Assembly (NCBI GenBank): GCA_014156375.1
Contig: RQJH01000005.1
Coordinates: 434,001 to 498,000 of the forward strand
Length of the DNA: 64,000 bases
Source: Enterobacteriaceae bacterium 89
GTDB taxonomy: Bacteria; Pseudomonadota; Gammaproteobacteria; Enterobacterales; Enterobacteriaceae
Reading direction: 5' to 3'
Made by a program: the position numbers and the translations under genes
The notes under the pieces: model-generated
Databases searched by the model: none
Seen by the model: only the letters and a program-made list of their open reading frames with translations
Told to the model about the DNA's origin: nothing
Shown here: positions 10,401 to 16,556 of the stretch, piece after piece
Position numbering within the stretch: the first letter of the stretch is position 1
Layout: the number at the start of each line of letters is the position of its first letter

Positions 10401-11447
10401 GGAATGAGAAAGCGTGCCGTTGGCATTGAGCTGGAGGTCGTTATCGCTGGTCAGAGAACCGTTGCTGACTGCCAGATCGCCCTGACTGTTCAGCGCAATG
10501 CTGCCGCTGGCTTTATGGTCACCGGTCAGAGCAATGCTCTGGCCTTTGGCCGTGATGCTGCCGCTGGCAAGGCTGTTGTGGACAGTCAGTTTACCGTTGG
10601 CATCAAGAGTGATATCACCCTGGCGGGCATTGAGATCGCCAAGGTTAACCCCGACGCCGTTCTCGCTGGAAACAAGGTGGATACGGTTGGCATACATCCC
10701 GCCCAACGCGCCGGTATCGACAGCAACAACCGGGGCGTCTCCTTCTCCCTGTTGCGCCTGCACGGTTCCGTCGCTGCCCACTCGGTTAGCTCCGGCAATC
10801 ACCTTCAAATCTTTGGCGTGGATCGCTGCGTTAATGGTGGTGGCACGGCTGATGATGGAAAGCGCATCGCTGTTGCTGGCATCCAGCCCCTGGCCTTCAA
10901 TAGTAATGCCGCCTTTTTTGACATCCAGCGCCTGTAAGTTGCCGTTGGCATCAAACACCGGTTTACCGGTGGTGAGCGTCGCCTGTGGGGTATTGATAAA
11001 TCCACAGCCGCTACAGGTAATGCCGTAAGGGTTGGCGACCATCACGTTGGCCGCTTTGCCCGCCACTTCTGTGTAACCCTGCAGCTGGGAGCGGTTACCG
11101 CCGATCACCTCATTGATGATCCCTTTCGCTTCTTTGCCTGCCTGCAGGTTAGGGTTGCTGGTGATCAACCCGCCGAGCTGAGTCTGGTTCAGCTTGCCGG
11201 TGGCATTGTTGAGGATCAGCCCCTCTTTGCCGACGTTGTAATCCTGATACTGGTTATGAGAAATGCCAGCGCCGTTTGGCGTGGCGATATTCACGACCGG
11301 CACGCCGTTTGCCGCCTGGTCAGCCGCCGTGTTTCCCGTTGGCGTCAGCGTAGCCGCGACCGCGGGTAACAGCGGCTGCCCCGCAATCAGGAAGCTAATC
11401 AGATAGCTGAGCAGGCGTGACGTTAAGCGAACGGGAGGCTGATTCAT
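1449..11447 (-). CDS. cdiA: CdiA-type contact-dependent inhibition exoprotein (filamentous haemagglutinin family)
   Basis: The protein has 3,332 residues. I start it at the ATG at 11445-11447, with AAGGAT just upstream, because this gives a proper signal peptide (cleavage near AVA-A, residue 31-32). A longer frame only runs back into cdiB. Domains in order: secretion (TPS) domain to about residue 270 with NPYGI at 139-143; first haemagglutinin repeat field, about 280-1450; non-repetitive, probably receptor-binding, centre, about 1500-1930; second repeat field, about 1950-2850; pretoxin region, about 2870-3010. The usual VENN boundary appears as SVRFNYL near residue 3010. A cytoplasm-entry segment follows, then a toxin tip from YFRVEGGG (about 3189) to the end. 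The tip may have an ADP-ribosyltransferase-like or nuclease fold, which I cannot decide. CdiB should export the protein to the cell surface for delivery into neighbouring cells. Confidence 0.92.
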   Translation of the reverse strand: MNQPPVRLTSRLLSYLISFLIAGQPLLPAVAATLTPTGNTAADQAANGVPVVNIATPNGAGISHNQYQDYNVGKEGLILNNATGKLNQTQLGGLITSNPNLQAGKEAKGIINEVIGGNRSQLQGYTEVAGKAANVMVANPYGITCSGCGFINTPQATLTTGKPVFDANGNLQALDVKKGGITIEGQGLDASNSDALSIISRATTINAAIHAKDLKVIAGANRVGSDGTVQAQQGEGDAPVVAVDTGALGGMYANRIHLVSSENGVGVNLGDLNARQGDITLDANGKLTVHNSLASGSITAKGQSIALTGDHKASGSIALNSQGDLAVSNGSLTSDNDLQLNANGTLSHSAATMTAGRDVVLAAKNISQDAGSSTNAARHISATASDTLTTLGQMTAGQDLSVNAGMLNQNGKLLAGNAAKLNAATLNNSGYLQSNALTVNSTQLNNSGSLLSASDLSLNTHDLSQTGNIGAKGNASITASGVVSNSGALLSDGTLTLAAGDVVQNGTIAGGQGLTINTNTLTSGSSSLTHSGDSLSVTATSATVEGELSAARDLKLKSDRVTTAENARLQGGNDLSIEARQATLAGTQAAKNQLAINASEALNHSGKSSSAQMNVSAQTINNSGTLVANTLNAGAKTLNNSGTLQGDSLLALNANALNNLQHGTLYSDAALTLNIPDLINDGVVASKRGITLNGQNFSNSGQWLGDSLSFDVGKLNNSGVLQSNTHLTLNGNAFTNDSGGTIYSRGAMLLTGSEIANRGTIGSDAGIGVKGVTTTNTGKIISSSLTFDGNSLRNSGLMQGANAFSIKADDVTQEQTGRLLSGGQLMLDAGSLTTAGTLQGSGLTITGNDWENSASVLGTDHLNATLQRSLTNSGELLSQGDLTLNASSLFNHGKVLSAGDASLLGDQLLNDGALQGNTLTLRQGSIDNRGQAIGLGGLTLNTTGKLNNSGDLLTQETLSVNAGDITNGGQLQGKNVSLQGSSLTNSGAIQSTLDLALLLSGDITAATGSKITSLGDARLAGKAFSNQGLVSAASVTLNGSSLNNSGEISGVNGLSLTLNGNLQQQGKLLTGGSLALKAQDITNTGQLQGADTRVDANTLTNSGRVQGDSALTLALLNALSNQASGSILSQQDLNVTAPVLTNDGTLQGNGKTTLTAATQTRNAGKILSGDDLNLTTPDYSGNGWLQATNLLLNTAKLANGGTLMAANQTTFTGSSLTNSGTLQAAVLDLNAQTLTNSGTLLGNSRMGIQANSFNNQNGKTFSGGDLILQATNLSGAGQLVALGNLTLNLVGSWTTQGVVAANKQLTITSQGDIVNASTLQGNGITLNASGQLVNSGQLTAGYGTTTLNGSSITMNANGALQAGGDVSLTSRNNIALNGFTGTAGNLLLTASGSIINTTLLYAGNSLSLFANSIQNLHGDMLAGNNLVMQRDASGAANTEVINTSGSIETQRGDLSINTGHLLNQRDGLTATTTQINGTQIIAGMGNATINVDISLLPDGSYGMINNVIETQSGSCNGHGACNYNHYNQFSYAAYSDTAEQRFIASQSRTDVTSQGGAARIASGNNLAIYAGTLDNQASNILANGNVSLTGNTLNNQSWQNGTSTEWYVYQYDSKRYGFASHANNGVPKPDNSYSIVMPKTTTLAFKLTGRDTTTEEGEIFRSVIQAGGSVNANFASNISNTNTAANSGHISNTITAPNLNTPSAQSISGGQSQQALEKAGSLGLTNPDWKDAGAKGQTIADGTALVPGGMDGNYPLPSGNNGYFVPSTNPDSPYLITVNPKLDGLGQLDPNLFGDLYSMLGLKPGQPTIETNSKFTDANQFLGSSYMVDRLNLNPDKDYRFLGDAAFDTRYVSNYVLNQTGSRYINGLGSDLDQMRYLMDNAAASQTALGLTFGVALTADQIAALDHSILWWEASTINGQTVMVPKVYLSPKDVSVQNGSVINGGSVQLAGGTFTNDGSSVIAQNGLSIDSSNSISNLNAGLISAGGGLNLSALGDINNIGSNISGKTVQLESVGGSINNITQTEDWAVNSRTRQGNVSISGTDVGQIASITATDGLFMSAANDINITGAKVSAGGDLAMDAGNNLNIAANQMNESRSQSGFWWQKDSSSSATSNQGSTITSGGNTVMQAGNDLTVTASQIDAGKTAQLVAGNDLNLNAAGNSQSSRKGSSESHSSSADRTTVTAGDNVTLVAGRDITSQAAGIVAENNVGMQAGRDVNLLAEATTEGNSSRSKNKSTINESVRQQGTEIASGGDTKINAGRDVTAEATQVTAQGDLGLAAGRDVNITTATESDYSYKEEKKTKKGFLKKTTTHTIDEESSTYEKGTSLSGENVTVSAGNDVTVKGSSVIGESDVTLKAGHDVNIVAATDEQSSYHLKEKKTSGLMGSGGIGFTIGTSASRHQINEDGTTQSQSVSTVGSTGGNVSILADNKAHISGADVIAAKNLNVAAGEITVDPGNDLLRRKETYEQKKSGLTLSVSSSITDAALAANDAYKRSGEVSDDRLKALYSVKAAQDAWVAGSGAASAVGGAMQNGVNAVRVELNVGSSKSTSTSELKQNEVRGSTLTAGGDINMVATGLNGTSGDLKVTGSGVTGNNVTLVAQNDLLLNAASNNQEQKSSNNSSGWSAGVHVSIGQETGIGVQASGYQSKGGDNGKSVEYVNSRINARDELSLSSGRDTVIAGAQALGDKITADVGRDLLVTSLQDTDEYHSWQKDVSGGASFTFGSMTGSASLSISKSKTDSDYASVGEQSGLFAGDRGFDITVGKHTQLDGAVIASTATADKNSLDTGTLGWRDIHNSADYSADTSGISGGFSSSKDADGERHNGGGAVPIIGVGSEGEASGTTHSAIAGGTITIRDKENQQQDVAGLSRDTDNANGHIGKIFDKEKVQEQQELAGLFGQMANQYAGDLGAAMGWAADSKEKAAIHGIIGAIQASFGGGNALAGGMAGMTSEAFGQLVSNYLDSHTTLGPNEKAAITQWAAAVSGGAIGGVIGGSNGAQSGAATSLDSVRFNYLDHKEAERKMQVEYQLEHGDLTADERQTLTQELANINATDKARDQQILDVCTQGNKSSAGCGQLIVKAQKALEGYSDSAAGYRLSYKDIFPADYANAEAIMRGLDEGSITRDAAITALVGASAQKGEKKSWDEVAKTYDDAMQLHAIVSIIAGMKGIDSSVSKNGVSDAVSEKPKSTTETYFRVEGGGSGTKTSQNRISVNEDGTVSINSGCSGQLCVSTNGPNHAAYYLTNKRADGSVVVFEVDAALHKQIMDAAVPQRPIPGVAKDPNAPKIVDPNKGEPSVSLELPKVWDRLIEQNSSKARVLTKEEFTNEFGK
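7150..10450 (-). repeat. FHA-1 repeat field inside cdiA
   Basis: The translated minus strand shows dozens of degenerate units of about 20 residues built on L-x-N-S-G-x-L-x-G or LTNSGTLQ-type phrases, which form the beta-helical shaft of the exoprotein. At DNA level the + strand repeats words related to ccgctgttattcag and ctgccctgcag. The repeats are imperfect and stay in frame. They explain the long open frames on the opposite strand here, which are not genes. Confidence 0.8.
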
Positions 11448-11458
11448 CTTTTTTATCC

Positions 11459-13147
11459 TTAAAAAGCGACGGCAACGCGGTAATAAACGGTGAGGTGATC
11501 CGGGCCGAGCCAGTCCGGATAAGCCAGCGGGACACCCACGGTCAGTGAGGTCGACACCCAGCGGTTCGCGGTACTCAATCCGGCAGCTGTTCCCCACAGC
11601 GTGCCGGCAGAGTACGAATCAAATTTGTCGGAGTGCAGCCAGCCGCCGTCCAGCGCCAGCAGACTGCTCACCTGGCCGATAACCGGCAGGGTGAAAAGCT
11701 GATAGTTGAGCTCGTTGCGCCAGTAGGCACCGTTGTCGCCGGAAATACTCTGTTCTTTAAAACCGCGAACGGAGCTTTCGCCGCCGATGGTCATGCGCTC
11801 GCTGCCGTACAGACGGTCCGGTGTCCACTGTCCGTAGACGCTGGCAAGCCACCACAAATCGTTAGCCACGGGGCGCTGATAGCTGGCGTTCAGGCTCCAT
11901 TTGCGGAACTGAGCTTTTGGCAGATCGCCGTTTTTGTTGCCATCCACTTCGGCATCAAACCACGGCATGCCGCGGCTGAACGTCGGATTAATCGTTGCCA
12001 CGCCGCCGAGGATTTTCTGGGTATGGTTCAGGCCAAACAGCAGGCTGGTGAGCTTACGACTGCTGCTTTGGAGCAGCACGTCATCGAGATAGTTGCGGTT
12101 GATTCGGTGGCTGAGGCCGAGTGAAACGCCCGTTTTAATATCGCCGTTGCGGAATAAAACATGGGAGAAGTTAAAGCGATGCGTTTCCGTGTCGCCGCTT
12201 GAGCGCCACAGCCAGCCGTTGTTATCGATAGTACTGAGGTAGTTGTTCCAGCTGTAGCTGTAGTCGAACAGGCTGTAGCCATAGGGGATACTGACCCCGG
12301 TGGCAAAGTTCTGTGCATCTTTCGAATTGGAGAAATCGCTGCTGCGCCCGCCGCTAACAAACCAGTTATCGGCAAGCCCAAGTAAATTTTTCCCCGTCAG
12401 CCCGCCATTAAGCTGCCCGACGCCGGTACTCTTTTGTCCGCTGTTATCAAAGCTGACGGATCCACTGATGGGGAATTCAGGTGTGGCCGTCAGATGAACG
12501 ATCGACCAGCCCTGTTTTTCACCGGGCAGGATCTCAATCTGCACTGGCGTTGTTCTGGTGCGGTTAATCTGCTCCATACCCTGTTCAATATCGCGCAAAT
12601 TAATAATGCCGCCTTTCAGTCCTGGAAAAGTCATTTTTATTTCGCGCTCGGGCGCACCGTCCATGGCTATTTTTTCAAGACGACCTTCCAGCACTGCCAG
12701 GTGTAATTCTCCGGAGCGCAGATCCTGCTCGGTTAAAAAAGCCCGGCTGGTGATATAGCCACGACTGATATACCAGTCGGAAACGGCATTAGTCAGTTGA
12801 TTTATTCGCGATATATCGAGGCATTTATTTTGCCACGGAGCGATGAGCTTTTGCTGTGCCCGTGAGTCAATCAGCGTTGCGCCGTCCAGATAAATACTGT
12901 GGACGGTGAAACAGGGGCCGGTAACGGGTTCAGTATCAGCGGGTTGAGTGGCCCGTGGCAACGGCGTGGCGCGCTCCAGCGAGTCACGCTGCTGCTGGTT
13001 TTGCCGCAGCAGTTGTTGCTGTTGCTGCTCAATGCTGTCGCGATCGGCCGGTGAAAGAGGGGCGGCCCAAGCAGAAACTGTGGACAGGAGCGCAATAGTT
13101 AAAAGGGAAGCACTGACAAACCGCTGTTGTCCTGAAGTCCTTTTCAC
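11459..13147 (-). CDS. cdiB: CdiB outer-membrane transporter (two-partner secretion, FhaC/ShlB family)
   Basis: The 562-residue protein has a signal peptide ending SAWA-A, a Q-rich linker, two POTRA-type domains (about residues 75-220) and a C-terminal beta-barrel. The barrel carries the signature VRGF (in GGESSVRGFKEQ) and ends in Phe, as outer-membrane proteins usually do. It belongs to the Omp85/TpsB family and should recognise the TPS domain of CdiA in the periplasm and pass it through the outer membrane. The start is a GTG (13145-13147) with AAGG upstream. Its stop is 11 bases before the cdiA ATG, so the two are co-transcribed. The order cdiB-cdiA-cdiI is the E. coli type. Confidence 0.93.
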   Translation of the reverse strand: MKRTSGQQRFVSASLLTIALLSTVSAWAAPLSPADRDSIEQQQQQLLRQNQQQRDSLERATPLPRATQPADTEPVTGPCFTVHSIYLDGATLIDSRAQQKLIAPWQNKCLDISRINQLTNAVSDWYISRGYITSRAFLTEQDLRSGELHLAVLEGRLEKIAMDGAPEREIKMTFPGLKGGIINLRDIEQGMEQINRTRTTPVQIEILPGEKQGWSIVHLTATPEFPISGSVSFDNSGQKSTGVGQLNGGLTGKNLLGLADNWFVSGGRSSDFSNSKDAQNFATGVSIPYGYSLFDYSYSWNNYLSTIDNNGWLWRSSGDTETHRFNFSHVLFRNGDIKTGVSLGLSHRINRNYLDDVLLQSSSRKLTSLLFGLNHTQKILGGVATINPTFSRGMPWFDAEVDGNKNGDLPKAQFRKWSLNASYQRPVANDLWWLASVYGQWTPDRLYGSERMTIGGESSVRGFKEQSISGDNGAYWRNELNYQLFTLPVIGQVSSLLALDGGWLHSDKFDSYSAGTLWGTAAGLSTANRWVSTSLTVGVPLAYPDWLGPDHLTVYYRVAVAF

Positions 13148-13425
13148 CGGGTGACCTTAAGCTAAATAGAGCAGGAATAAGAGTTATCTTAAAACAAAAG
13201 TTAATTTGTGTAAATCTCATTAATATTTGTGTGATTATGTAACGTTATGGGGTGGGATATCTCTTATAAAAATTTAATTTAGGATTTTTCCTAGCCAGAA
13301 TGATGAGTGATTTTATTTAATCACTCACAGTTATTGTCGGGGAAATAAGTGTGGCGCGGCTTAACTGTTTATCTTAAATAAGCAGTTAAGACTGGGTTGA
13401 ATGCCGTGACAGCGTAATCATCGCT
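13148..13425. promoter_or_regulatory. Upstream region of cdiB with two inverted repeats
   Basis: This 278-base AT-rich gap separates the end of the ECF operon from cdiB, both on the minus strand. It should hold the cdiBAI promoter and the end of the sigma-factor transcript. Two inverted repeats stand out: TGAGTGATT/AATCACTCA (13304-13312 and 13319-13327, loop 6) and CTTAACTG/CAGTTAAG (13360-13367 and 13383-13390). Neither is followed by a strong T-run on the minus strand, so they are weak terminators or protein-binding sites. I could not fix a promoter with confidence. Confidence 0.45.
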
Positions 13426-14061
13426 TCAACGGCTGGCGACGTTGACCCAGCGCCAGCCCAGGCCCATGGTCGTACAGACGATGGTGACGATTGCCGCAAG
13501 GTGCATCAGAAAATCTTCCGGATGGACGTGCACCGGATGGCAAAAATAAAGCAGGGTCAGTGCCATGCAGGCCACGCCCGTGCCTGACAGCGCGAGGCTG
13601 CGCAGCGGGGTTAAGGTGCGGGTCCGCCGCAGATAGGCCAGAACGAGGGCGATCATCGGGACACTCACGGTCAGCATAAAGGTGTAGCAGTGGGTGTCGT
13701 GCAGATCGCTGATGACAAGAGGATGCTGGCTCAGACTCATTCCTGCCGATGAAAACCAGAGCGCAATCAACAGCATCAGCCAGCGCAGGCGCGGTGTACG
13801 ACGGCCCGCAATGCTGCCGTTAAAAGCAGAAGCGATTGCCAGCAGGCCGATCACAAAGACCAGTATCAGCTGCGCCACTGCCCATCCAGCCCCTGGCTGC
13901 GACCAGTCGGTGGCAGTGCGGACCAGCAGCAGGCTCATCAGAATGCCTGCTGGCAGAGCCATCAACAGCCAGCTGGTCACCCGAAGCCCTACGGGCGGCA
14001 CCCGTTTTACCGGCGTGGCCGTCTGGCTTAGTTTGGCAATTAACGCATCATGACTGGCCAT
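13426..14061 (-). CDS. NrsF-like (DUF1109) membrane anti-sigma factor
   Basis: The 211-residue protein has about six membrane segments after a short cytoplasmic N-terminus that begins SHDALIAKLSQTATPVKRVPP, the usual start of DUF1109 proteins, so it is read as the anti-sigma factor that holds the adjacent ECF sigma inactive. The Caulobacter homologue NrsF works through conserved cysteines. Here Cys125 (HDTHCY) and Cys174 (YFCHPVHVH) sit in histidine-rich loops, with two more at 165 and 196. The ATG overlaps the end of the sigma gene by 14 bases, which suggests translational coupling. It is the last gene of the operon. Confidence 0.85.
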   Translation of the reverse strand: MASHDALIAKLSQTATPVKRVPPVGLRVTSWLLMALPAGILMSLLLVRTATDWSQPGAGWAVAQLILVFVIGLLAIASAFNGSIAGRRTPRLRWLMLLIALWFSSAGMSLSQHPLVISDLHDTHCYTFMLTVSVPMIALVLAYLRRTRTLTPLRSLALSGTGVACMALTLLYFCHPVHVHPEDFLMHLAAIVTIVCTTMGLGWRWVNVASR

Positions 14062-14617
14062 GATTGGCTCCGTAACGACGAAGATTGTTCAGCGCCCGGT
14101 GCAGCAGCGATTTGACCGCCGCCACGCTCAGGTTGTGCTCTTTTGCGGCCTGCATCAGGCTCATCTCCTGCAGATGAATATTTTCCACAATCTGGCGCTG
14201 CCTCGCGGGAAGCTGATTCAGAAAGCCGTACAGTTCTTCGCGAGACTCCTGATGTTCTGTATTCCGCGCGGGGCTCAGGTCGGCAACGTTTTCTACCCAT
14301 TCTTCTTCAACGACCTCGCGGCGGGAGAAGCGTCCCTGGCGGCGCAGGGCATCAATGGTTCTTGCTTTGGTGATAGCCATCAGCCACGGCAGAAAAGGGC
14401 TGGCGGGATCGTAGGTGTGACGAACCCGGTGCAGGGTTAGCAGCACATCCTGAATCACATCCTCAATCAGCACTTCATCGTCCATTTGTTTGCGGACAAT
14501 GGCCCGGATCACCGGGACCAGAGTATGCAGCAAACTGGCGTAAGCCTGTCTGTCGCCCGCCTGGGTTCGTACCATGTACTCAGGCCATTGTTCGCGCGGG
14601 ACTTCTGCTTCACCCAT
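14048..14617 (-). CDS. ECF-family RNA polymerase sigma factor
   Basis: The 189-residue protein has the two-domain layout of ECF sigma factors. Region 2 is seen as EDVIQDVLLTLHRVRHTYDP followed by PFLPWLMAITKARTIDALRR. Region 4 carries the helix-turn-helix in LPARQRQIVENIHLQEMSL and AVKSLLHRALNNLRR. It lies 21 bases after the DsbD-like gene and overlaps the DUF1109 gene, the pairing known for SigF/NrsF of Caulobacter. It should direct transcription of its own operon and possibly distant genes when the membrane anti-sigma releases it. A matching promoter element is seen upstream of the first gene of the operon. Confidence 0.92.
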   Translation of the reverse strand: MGEAEVPREQWPEYMVRTQAGDRQAYASLLHTLVPVIRAIVRKQMDDEVLIEDVIQDVLLTLHRVRHTYDPASPFLPWLMAITKARTIDALRRQGRFSRREVVEEEWVENVADLSPARNTEHQESREELYGFLNQLPARQRQIVENIHLQEMSLMQAAKEHNLSVAAVKSLLHRALNNLRRYGANHGQS

Positions 14618-14638
14618 ATGCCGCCTTGTTGTGGCGCG

Positions 14639-15859
14639 TTACGCCTTTTTGCCCGCTGCCTTGTCGAGCGCATTCACCACGATATCCGGAGTTAATACCT
14701 GAGGCAGGATTGTCGGCGCACCGCCGTCGGCAGGATAAACCACATACAGCGGCAGTCCACCCTGACCAAACTGGCTCAGCGCATCATCAACGTCAGCATT
14801 AAATTTAGTCGAATCTGCCACCATATAAAGCGTGCCGGTGCGGGCCAGCGCATCCTTAACCGCCTGAGTGGAGAGCGACGTCTTGTCGTTGACCTGACAG
14901 GTGATGCACCAGGAAGCGGTAAAGTTGACGAAGATGGCTTTGCCATGTCCCCGCTGCTGCTCTACGGCCTGCGGCGTCCATTTTTCTTGTGTCACCGTTT
15001 CTGCGGTCTGGGTGGTTGTCGGTTTCATCACTCCGGGGAGCGGGATCAACACCGCCAGAATCAATGCAGCGGTGACCAGATACATCACCCGGAAACCCCG
15101 CCCGGCCAGCTGACGCTGTTGTGCCATACCGTAAAGCCAGGCAGCAAAACTCAGCACGACCGAACCTGCCAGCAGCACGCCAAGCGCGGTGGTGCCAGCC
15201 TGCTGAGCCAGCACCCACACCAGCCAGCCATAGGCGCCAAACATCGGGAAGGCGAGGCCGCGTTTCAGCACGCTCATCCAGGCGCCAGGACGCGGTAAGC
15301 GGCGGGCGAGAGCCGGAAATAGCGAGATCAGCGTAAAGGGAGCGGCAAAACCTAAAGCCAGCGCGAAGAAAATGGCCAGTGAGACGGCGGGCGGCTGCAC
15401 CAGGGCGTAGCCGATGGCTCCGGCCATAAACGGCGCAGAGCAGGGCGTGGCGACGATAATCGCCAGCGCACCGGTCAGCGCCGAACGAACAAAGGCTCCG
15501 CGCCCAACCGAGATTTCCCCGGCGCGCTGTAATGAGAGCCCCACCTCAAACACCCCAAGCATATTCAGCGCTGCACCCAAAATCACCAGCGCCAGCAGTG
15601 AGATCACCAGCGGAGACTGAAGCTGAAAGCCCCAGCCCACGGCGTTACCGCCTGCTCTGGCAGCCAGCAGAATAGCGGCCAGCGCCATCATGGTGATCAC
15701 CACGCCAAGCAGGAAAGCCAGGCCTTCGCTGCGGGCGCTGTTGGTGTCGCCGTTATGGCGCATCAATCCGAACGCCTTTAATGAGACGACCGGAAAGACG
15801 CACGGCATGAAGTTGAGAATAATGCCGCCCACAAAGGCGGCGAACATGGCGGTTAACAT
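14639..15859 (-). CDS. DsbD-like membrane thiol reductase lacking the N-terminal alpha domain
   Basis: The 406-residue protein starts straight into the DsbD membrane domain. Its paired redox cysteines sit in NFMPCVFPV and ATPCSAPF, with about eight membrane segments to residue 275. It ends in a periplasmic thioredoxin domain with the active site ASWCITC. Classic DsbD and ScsB have an extra N-terminal periplasmic domain, which is absent: the peroxiredoxin stop is only 19 bases upstream, so there is no room for it. By family knowledge it carries electrons from cytoplasmic thioredoxin across the inner membrane. The natural acceptor here would be the peroxiredoxin encoded just before it. That pairing is inferred. 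Confidence 0.88.
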   Translation of the reverse strand: MLTAMFAAFVGGIILNFMPCVFPVVSLKAFGLMRHNGDTNSARSEGLAFLLGVVITMMALAAILLAARAGGNAVGWGFQLQSPLVISLLALVILGAALNMLGVFEVGLSLQRAGEISVGRGAFVRSALTGALAIIVATPCSAPFMAGAIGYALVQPPAVSLAIFFALALGFAAPFTLISLFPALARRLPRPGAWMSVLKRGLAFPMFGAYGWLVWVLAQQAGTTALGVLLAGSVVLSFAAWLYGMAQQRQLAGRGFRVMYLVTAALILAVLIPLPGVMKPTTTQTAETVTQEKWTPQAVEQQRGHGKAIFVNFTASWCITCQVNDKTSLSTQAVKDALARTGTLYMVADSTKFNADVDDALSQFGQGGLPLYVVYPADGGAPTILPQVLTPDIVVNALDKAAGKKA

Positions 15860-15878
15860 ACCTTTCCCCGCTGAGCGA

Positions 15879-16436
15879 TCAGGAGTGCGACTGGGCGTAC
15901 TGTTTCACCGCATCCATCGTTTTCTGGATATGGGCGTCCGGATTACGGTCGGTGTAGCTCAGCAGAATTTTGCCGTTTGGCGCAATCACAAACGAAGTGC
16001 GGTCCGACAGCGTTTTGCCGCCCATCTGCATCTGGGTCTGGTATTCCGCAGCCACTTTTGCGCCAGGATCGGCAGCAACGGCGAATTTATTACGGCACTC
16101 CAGCTGCGAGAATTTCCCGACCTGATCGGTATTGCCCGCGGTCACCCCAATCACCGTAGCGCCGAGCTTTTTAAAATCGTCTGTGGCTTCGGCAAAGTCA
16201 TGAGCTTCCAGCGTGCAGCCCTTGGTAAAGGCCGCCGGGAAGAAGTACAGCACTACAGGTCCTTTTTGCAGCGCCTGCTGGAGAGAGAAGGTCAGCGGTT
16301 TACCCGCCAGCGCACCCTCAAGCTTGAAATCTGGCGCGGTGGCACCGGTTGGCAGAGCGGCTGAGGCGGTGAACGTCATCAGGCTAAAAGCAGCAGCGGA
16401 AGCAAGCAAAGCTAAGCGATGTTTTACGGCAATCAT
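15879..16436 (-). CDS. Secreted peroxiredoxin (AhpC/TSA, BCP-like)
   Basis: The 185-residue protein has a signal peptide ending ASA-A (about residue 26), which places it in the periplasm, and a thioredoxin-fold peroxiredoxin domain. The peroxidatic Cys74 lies in FFPAAFTKGCTLEAHDF. BCP proteins often have a resolving cysteine five residues later, but here that place is His79. The only other cysteine is Cys114 in QLECRNKF, which could act as the resolving thiol. The protein should reduce peroxides outside the cytoplasm, recharged by the DsbD-like reductase downstream. It is the first gene of the operon with ECF sigma and anti-sigma, and the start has the spaced site TTGG only, so initiation may be modest. 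Confidence 0.87.
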   Translation of the reverse strand: MIAVKHRLALLASAAAFSLMTFTASAALPTGATAPDFKLEGALAGKPLTFSLQQALQKGPVVLYFFPAAFTKGCTLEAHDFAEATDDFKKLGATVIGVTAGNTDQVGKFSQLECRNKFAVAADPGAKVAAEYQTQMQMGGKTLSDRTSFVIAPNGKILLSYTDRNPDAHIQKTMDAVKQYAQSHS

Positions 16437-16478
16437 GGTTGGCTCCAGTGGTCTCTGTTTATGAGGCTTTAAACATAG

Positions 16479-16504
16479 TTCGCTGGAGGGAAGGGGAAAG
16501 TTTC
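16479..16504 (-). promoter_or_regulatory. Candidate ECF-sigma promoter of the redox operon
   Basis: On the minus strand GAAACT (16499-16504) and CGAA (16479-16482) are separated by exactly 16 bases, about 42 bases before the peroxiredoxin ATG. SigF-type promoters in Caulobacter have, as I recall, the form GTAACC-N16-CGAA, so spacing and -10 fit and the -35 is close. This would make the sigma factor drive its own operon. It is inferred from pattern only. Confidence 0.5.
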
Positions 16505-16509
16505 GCCGG

Positions 16510-16548
16510 AAGGAAAAAATAATAAAATTCGCCCGACGCTGCCGGGCG
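16510..16548 (-). terminator. Rho-independent terminator after the PdxI-like gene
   Basis: On the minus strand the stem CGCCCG/CGGGCG (16530-16548) is followed by a T-rich run (complement of 16510-16528). It lies 9 bases after the stop of the aldo/keto reductase gene and would separate that gene from the redox operon. Confidence 0.75.
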
Positions 16549-16556
16549 ATTCAGTA

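Noticed and set aside
7150-10450. CRISPR-like or satellite repeat array
   Set aside because: The repeats are in-frame, degenerate and protein-coding, without constant spacers.
11448-11597. Longer cdiA start, adding 50 residues
   Set aside because: The extension lies inside the cdiB end and has no signal peptide, while the ATG at 11447 has a ribosome site and gives a normal export signal.
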